A DNA stretch of 9,832 bases from NCBI GenBank assembly GCA_029974855.1, contig JARKQO010000029.1:1-9832 (forward strand). The letters run 5' to 3'. Of this stretch, positions 5,833-9,832 are shown in pieces; position 1 is the stretch's first letter, and every line of letters begins with the position of its first letter. The stretch is from Eubacteriales bacterium (GTDB lineage: Bacteria > Bacillota_A > Clostridia > Christensenellales > Aristaeellaceae). A program made the position numbers and the translations under genes. Under the pieces are notes generated by a model. It searched no databases, was not told the DNA's origin, and worked only from the letters and a program-made list of their open reading frames with translations.

Positions 5833-6539
5833 TCAAGCTGCAACAGCTCTACGAGGGAAAGGCCAAGAAGGTCTTTGCCACCCAGGACCCTGCCTTGGTG
5901 CTGGTGGATTACAAGGATGACGCCACGGCCCTGAACGGCCTGAAAAAGGGCCAGATCCAGGGCAAGGGGGCCATCAACAACCGGGTCACCAACCATTTGA
6001 TGAAGCTGCTGGAGGCTGCGGGGGTGCCCACCCACTTCGTGCGGGAACTTTCTCCCACGGAGACCTTGGTGAAGAAGGTGGACATCGTGCCCCTGGAGGT
6101 GATCGTGCGCAACATCGCCGCCGGAAGCCTGGCTAAGCGCCTGGGCCTAAAGGAGGGCACGAAGCTGGAAAAGACCGTGCTGGAGTACTGCTACAAGGAC
6201 GACGCCCTGGGGGACCCCATGGTGAACGAATACCACATCGCCGCCATGGGCTGGGCCAGCCCGGGGGAGATGGAGCAAATCGCCGCCTACAGCCTTAAGG
6301 TGAACGACGTGCTCACCGCCTACCTCAGGGAAGTGAACATCGAGCTCATCGATTTCAAGCTGGAGTTTGGCAAAACCGCAGACGGGACTCTGGTGCTGGC
6401 GGATGAGATCAGTCCGGACACCTGCCGCTTCTGGGACAGCCACACCCATGAAAAGCTGGACAAGGACCGCTTCCGCCGGGACATGGGCGGGGTGGAGGAT
6501 GCGTACCGGGAAATTTTGAAGCGGCTGATGGGGGCATAA
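5829..6539 (+). CDS. purC: SAICAR synthetase PurC
   Basis: A 236-residue protein, normal for bacterial PurC. It ligates aspartate to CAIR using ATP to give SAICAR. The visible signatures are [10 protein letters not shown] at the N-terminus (nucleotide-binding loop), [35 protein letters not shown] (substrate-binding segment), [11 protein letters not shown], and [13 protein letters not shown] near the C-terminus. The start overlaps the purE stop as ATGA, so translation is probably coupled. The stop codon is immediately followed by the purF start with no gap. Nothing is missing or unusual in the sequence. Confidence 0.98.
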   Translation: MIKLQQLYEGKAKKVFATQDPALVLVDYKDDATALNGLKKGQIQGKGAINNRVTNHLMKLLEAAGVPTHFVRELSPTETLVKKVDIVPLEVIVRNIAAGSLAKRLGLKEGTKLEKTVLEYCYKDDALGDPMVNEYHIAAMGWASPGEMEQIAAYSLKVNDVLTAYLREVNIELIDFKLEFGKTADGTLVLADEISPDTCRFWDSHTHEKLDKDRFRRDMGGVEDAYREILKRLMGA

Positions 6540-8003
6540 ATGGACGGGCTGATGTGGGACAAGCTTCACGAGGAATGCGGGGTTTTCGGGATTTTTCTGC
6601 GGCCAGGGGAAGGGGAGGCGGAGCCCCGGGGGGTGCTGGAAAGCGCCTACCACGCCCTGTACGCCCTCCAGCACCGGGGGCAGGAGAGCTGCGGCATCGC
6701 CGTGTGCCGGGAGGGCCGGATTCACTGCCACAAGGATGTGGGGCTGGTAAGCGAGGTGTTCACCAAGGAGGCCTTCGCTAAACTCCCGGAGGGGAGCATG
6801 GCCCTGGGCCACTGCCGCTACGCCACCGCCGGGGCCCGGAACCGGGACAATGCCCAGCCCCTGCTGGTGAACCACCTGAAGGGCCCCATGGCCCTGTGCC
6901 ACAACGGCAACCTGGTGAACGGAGGGGAGCTTCGGGAGGAGCTGGAGCGGGCCGGGGCCATCTTCCACACCACCAGCGACAGCGAGGTCATCGCCTATTT
7001 GATCACCCAGGAGCGGCTTGGGGCGGACAGCCTGGAGGAAGCGGTGCTGCGGGCCATGAAGCGGCTGCGTGGCGCTTATTCCTTGGTGCTGATGAGCCCC
7101 GGCAAGCTCATCGCCGCCCGGGACCCCAAGGGCTTCCGGCCCCTGTGCCTGGGGGAGGCGCAGGGGGCTGCGGTGGTTGCCAGCGAGAGCTGCGCTCTGG
7201 ACGCGGTGGGCGCGGCCTTTCTGCGGGATATCGAGCCCGGGGAGGTGGTTGTCATCACCCGGGAGGGAACGCGCATTTTCCAGGCCCCGCCCCAGGGGGA
7301 CAGCGCCCTATGCGTGTTCGAGTTCATCTATTTCGCCCGGCCCGACAGCCAGATCGACGGCAGCAGCGTCCACGGGGCCCGGCTGCGGGCCGGGGCCTTT
7401 TTGGCCCTGGACCACCCGGCCCAGGCGGATGTGGTGATCGGCGTGCCGGACAGCGGCATCGACGCGGCCATGGGTTACGCCCGGCAAAGCGGCATTCCCT
7501 ACGCCATGGGCTTCATCAAAAACCGCTATATCGGCCGTACCTTCATCCAGCCCACCCAGGGGCAGCGGAACGGTTCCGTGCGGATCAAGCTGAACGCGGT
7601 GGCCTCCGTGGTGCGGGACAAGCGGGTGGTGCTGGTGGACGATTCCATCGTGCGGGGCACCACCAGCGAGCGCATCGTGAATCTGCTGCGGGAGGCCGGG
7701 GCCAAGGAGGTGCACATGCGCCTGTCCTCCCCGCCCTTCATCCACCCCTGCTACTTTGGCACGGACATCGACAGCACGGACCATTTGATCGCCGCCCGGC
7801 ACAGCGTGGAGGAGATCGCCCGGATCATCGGGGTGGACAGCCTGGGCTTTCTGGGCCTGGAGCGCCTGGACCACCTGGCCCAGGGCTGTGGCCGGGGGTT
7901 TTGCAAGGGCTGCTTCACGGGAGAATACCCCGTGGCCCCGCCCACCGAGGCGGAGCGCGGCCGGGGGAACGGGCCTTTGAGCCGGGTCAGGGAGGGAGCG
8001 TAA
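6540..8003 (+). CDS. purF: Amidophosphoribosyltransferase PurF, propeptide and [4Fe-4S] type
   Basis: A 487-residue enzyme that commits PRPP to purine synthesis by making 5-phosphoribosylamine from glutamine. The N-terminal Ntn glutaminase begins at C13 in CGVFGIF after a 12-residue propeptide ending HEE, as in the Bacillus enzyme, where it is cleaved to expose the nucleophile. The glutaminase also shows LQHRGQESCGIAV, HNGNLVN and SDSEVIAYL. The phosphoribosyltransferase half has the PRPP loop VVLVDDSIVRGTTS. Four cysteines fit the Bacillus Fe-S ligands: C258 in CVFEFIYFARPDS, C404 in HPCYFG, and C455 and C458 in GFCKGCFTGEYP. ATG 6540 directly abuts the purC stop and has GGGGG 5 nt upstream. 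An in-frame ATG at 6552 is possible but gives a shorter propeptide and a weaker binding site. The cluster makes the family oxygen-sensitive, fitting an anaerobe. AMP/GMP feedback is usual for the family. Confidence 0.98.
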   Translation: MDGLMWDKLHEECGVFGIFLRPGEGEAEPRGVLESAYHALYALQHRGQESCGIAVCREGRIHCHKDVGLVSEVFTKEAFAKLPEGSMALGHCRYATAGARNRDNAQPLLVNHLKGPMALCHNGNLVNGGELREELERAGAIFHTTSDSEVIAYLITQERLGADSLEEAVLRAMKRLRGAYSLVLMSPGKLIAARDPKGFRPLCLGEAQGAAVVASESCALDAVGAAFLRDIEPGEVVVITREGTRIFQAPPQGDSALCVFEFIYFARPDSQIDGSSVHGARLRAGAFLALDHPAQADVVIGVPDSGIDAAMGYARQSGIPYAMGFIKNRYIGRTFIQPTQGQRNGSVRIKLNAVASVVRDKRVVLVDDSIVRGTTSERIVNLLREAGAKEVHMRLSSPPFIHPCYFGTDIDSTDHLIAARHSVEEIARIIGVDSLGFLGLERLDHLAQGCGRGFCKGCFTGEYPVAPPTEAERGRGNGPLSRVREGA

Positions 8004-8006
8004 GGC

Positions 8007-9059
8007 ATGCGAAGCGAAAGCGAGAGCTATAAGGCGGCGGGGGTGGACATTACCGCCGGGTACAGGGCCGTGGAGCTGATGCGGGGCCACGTGGCCCGGA
8101 CCTTGACCCGGGGTGCGCTGGAGGGCCTGGGGGGCTTCGGGGGCCTGTTCGAGCTGGACGTGACGGGAATGAAGCGGCCAGCGCTGGTGAGCGGCACGGA
8201 CGGGGTGGGCACCAAGCTGCGCCTGGCCTTTCTGTTGGACAAGCACGACACCGTGGGGATCGACTGCGTGGCCATGTGCGTCAACGACGTGATCTGCTGC
8301 GGGGCGAAGCCCCTGTTCTTCCTGGAGTACCTGGCCTTGGGCCGCAACGTGCCCGAACGGGTGGCGGAGATCGTGGCCGGGGTGGCGGAGGGCTGCGTCC
8401 AGGCCGGGTGCGCCTTGATCGGCGGGGAAACGGCGGAGATGCCCGGCTTCTACCCGCCGGAGGAATACGACCTGGCGGGCTTTGCGGTGGGCGTGGTGGA
8501 CAGGGAGCGGATTCTGGATAAAACCGCCGCCCGGGCCGGGGACGCGGTGATCGCCCTTCCCTCCAGCGGGGTCCACAGCAACGGTTTTTCCTTGGTGCGC
8601 AAGGTATTCGGCCTGGAGGAAGCCGGTGGCCGGGAGGCCCTGGACCGGTATGAGGGGGAGCTGGGCGTAACCTTGGGGGAGGCCCTGCTGGCCCCCACCA
8701 AAATCTACGTGAAGGCGGCGCTGGCCTTGCTGGAAAGCGGGGCTAAGGTGCGCTCCTTGGCCCATATCACCGGGGGCGGGTTCTTCGAAAACCTTCCCAG
8801 GGCTTTGCCCCAGGGGCTGGAGGCCCGTATCGCCCGCAGGGACGTGAAAACCCCGCCCCTCTTTGACCGGATCGCCCGGGCCGGAAACATCCCCCAGCGG
8901 GACATGTTCAACACCTTCAACATGGGGGTGGGCCTGTGCGCCGTGGTGGCGGCGGAGGACGCAGACGCCGCCTTGCGGGCCCTGGGGCAGGCCGGGGAGC
9001 CGGGGGCCTATGCCCTGGGAACCGTCGAGAACGGGGAAGGCGGCGTGGTCCTATGGTAA
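8007..9059 (+). CDS. purM: AIR synthetase PurM (phosphoribosylformylglycinamidine cyclo-ligase)
   Basis: A 350-residue protein of typical length. It closes the imidazole ring of FGAM with ATP to form AIR. The markers are [12 protein letters not shown] at the N-terminus, [16 protein letters not shown] (ATP-binding segment), [69 protein letters not shown], and [11 protein letters not shown] near the C-terminus. All the blocks expected of the PurM/HypE/SelD-type fold are present in order. GGAGGGAG ends 8 nt before the ATG, and only 3 nt separate it from purF. The 3' end overlaps purN by 7 nt. Confidence 0.98.
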   Translation: MRSESESYKAAGVDITAGYRAVELMRGHVARTLTRGALEGLGGFGGLFELDVTGMKRPALVSGTDGVGTKLRLAFLLDKHDTVGIDCVAMCVNDVICCGAKPLFFLEYLALGRNVPERVAEIVAGVAEGCVQAGCALIGGETAEMPGFYPPEEYDLAGFAVGVVDRERILDKTAARAGDAVIALPSSGVHSNGFSLVRKVFGLEEAGGREALDRYEGELGVTLGEALLAPTKIYVKAALALLESGAKVRSLAHITGGGFFENLPRALPQGLEARIARRDVKTPPLFDRIARAGNIPQRDMFNTFNMGVGLCAVVAAEDADAALRALGQAGEPGAYALGTVENGEGGVVLW

Positions 9060-9661
9060 GGGCGGCGGTGCTGGTCAGCGGCGGGGGCACCAATCTGCAA
9101 GCGTTGCTGGACGCCGCAAGCCGGGGGGAGCTGCCCAGCTGCGCCATCGCCTTGGTGGTCAGCGACCGGCCCGGGGCCTACGCTCTCCAGCGGGCGGCTT
9201 TGGCCGGGGTGGAGGCGGTGGAGCTGGGCCGGGAGCCCGCCGAAAGCCCGGCGGCCTACGGGACGCGGCTTTTGGGGCTGCTGAAGGGCAGGGGCATTGA
9301 GCTGGTGGTGCTGGCGGGGTTTTTGACCATATTGGATCCCTGCGTGGTGCAAGCCTATGACAGCCGCATCCTCAACGTCCACCCCAGCCTGATCCCCGCC
9401 TTCTGCGGCAAGGGCTACTATGGCCTTCGGGTCCACCAGGCGGCCCTTAGCCGGGGCGTGAAGATCACCGGGGCCACGGTGCACCTGGTGAACGAGGTTC
9501 CCGACGGCGGGCCCATTCTGGCCCAGAAGGCCGTGCCGGTGCTGGAGGGGGATACCCCCCAGAGCCTTCAACAGCGGGTGATGGAGCAGGCGGAGTGGGT
9601 GCTGCTGCCTCAGGCGGTGGAGCGGGTGGCTGGAAGAATGCTCAGGGAGGAAAGCGCGTGA
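9053..9661 (+). CDS. purN: GAR transformylase PurN (folate-dependent)
   Basis: A 202-residue enzyme that transfers a formyl group from 10-formyl-THF to GAR. The motifs are [15 protein letters not shown] (phosphate-binding loop), [21 protein letters not shown] with catalytic N108 and H110, the insertion [12 protein letters not shown] common in clostridial and Bacteroidetes PurN, and [10 protein letters not shown] with catalytic D151. The frame is open further upstream, but ATG 9053 is chosen: it gives the conserved start [12 protein letters not shown], and the longer version would be an Arg/Gly-rich tail lying inside purM. It overlaps purM by 7 nt and the next gene by 4 nt (GTGA). Its own ribosome binding site is weak (GGGGAAGG about 12 nt upstream), so it probably depends on coupling to purM. 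Confidence 0.97.
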   Translation: MVRAAVLVSGGGTNLQALLDAASRGELPSCAIALVVSDRPGAYALQRAALAGVEAVELGREPAESPAAYGTRLLGLLKGRGIELVVLAGFLTILDPCVVQAYDSRILNVHPSLIPAFCGKGYYGLRVHQAALSRGVKITGATVHLVNEVPDGGPILAQKAVPVLEGDTPQSLQQRVMEQAEWVLLPQAVERVAGRMLREESA

Positions 9662-9832
9662 GGAATATGGATGTGGGGGAATTGCTGGCGGCCAACCCCT
9701 ACCCCGGCCGGGGTATTTTGCTGGGGCGAAGCGGGGAAAACCAAGCGGTAATGGCCTATTTCATCATGGGCCGCAGCGGCAACAGCCGCAACCGGGTGTT
9801 TGTGGAAAAGGACGGGGGCATCGAGGCCAGGG
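9658..9832 (+). CDS. purO: IMP cyclohydrolase, PurO-like (partial at right edge)
   Basis: The frame is open to the window end, giving 58 residues of an N-terminus. They carry ELLAANPYPGRGILLG, AYFIMGRSGNSRNRVF and VEKDGG, the hallmark start of the stand-alone IMP cyclohydrolase family (PurO, Pfam IMP_cyclohyd). It closes FAICAR to IMP, the last step of the pathway. Many Clostridia use this protein plus a separate AICAR transformylase in place of bifunctional PurH. I chose GTG 9658 because AGGGAGG ends 7 nt upstream and it overlaps the purN stop as GTGA. ATG 9667, in frame three codons later, is the alternative but lies too far (16 nt) from that site. The rest of the gene, and whether an AICAR transformylase follows, cannot be seen. 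Confidence 0.85.
   Translation, partial: MRNMDVGELLAANPYPGRGILLGRSGENQAVMAYFIMGRSGNSRNRVFVEKDGGIEAR

Noticed and set aside
6896..8032. Plus-strand open frame (378 codons) inside purF
   Set aside because: Gly/Arg/Ala-rich out-of-frame translation of purF with no conserved motif.
7308..8765. Minus-strand open frame (485 codons) opposite purF and purM
   Set aside because: It spans two certain genes, has low-complexity composition and no family motif; it is a shadow frame.

Overview
This 9.8 kb window is GC-rich bacterial DNA (AT-rich only in the two intergenic regions) with compact operons, strong AGGAGG-type ribosome binding sites and sigma-70/sigma-A-type promoters. The gene families point to a high-GC, anaerobic Firmicute (Clostridia, possibly Oscillospirales). 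The clues are an Fe-S-cluster type PurF with a propeptide, a stand-alone IMP cyclohydrolase of the PurO family, a PurR-box-like element, and a CoA-disulfide-reductase/rhodanese/TusA/DsrE fusion. The genus assignment is inference. No rRNA, tRNA, CRISPR or mobile element was seen.

Region 1 (1-2065, minus strand) is a two-gene operon read leftwards. It encodes a solute-binding lipoprotein of the Fe3+/phosphosugar-binding type, followed with an ATGA overlap by a membrane sensor histidine kinase that runs off the left edge. No transporter genes lie between or upstream of them. The pair therefore looks like a PgtC/PgtB- or HptA/HptS-like extracellular sensing module rather than a transporter.

Region 2 (2066-2338) is a divergent, AT-rich intergenic region. 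It holds a candidate promoter for each direction and two imperfect palindromes that could be operators.

Region 3 (2339-5117, plus strand) is a sulfur-handling operon. It encodes a small ArsR-family repressor whose only two cysteines match the dithiol pair of SqrR/BigR persulfide sensors. Next comes an 818-residue protein that fuses CoA-disulfide reductase, rhodanese, TusA and DsrE-like domains, each with its expected reactive cysteine. An intrinsic terminator follows.

Region 4 (5118-9832, plus strand) is a de novo purine operon: purE-purC-purF-purM-purN-purO, with the last gene cut by the right edge. It has a near-consensus promoter preceded by a PurBox-like inverted pair. Genes overlap or abut (gaps and overlaps of 0 to 7 nt), so translational coupling is likely. 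Together the enzymes cover PRPP to phosphoribosylamine (PurF), formylation of GAR (PurN), AIR synthesis (PurM), CAIR and SAICAR formation (PurE, PurC) and final ring closure to IMP (PurO). purD, purL/Q/S, purB, purK and the AICAR transformylase are not in the window.
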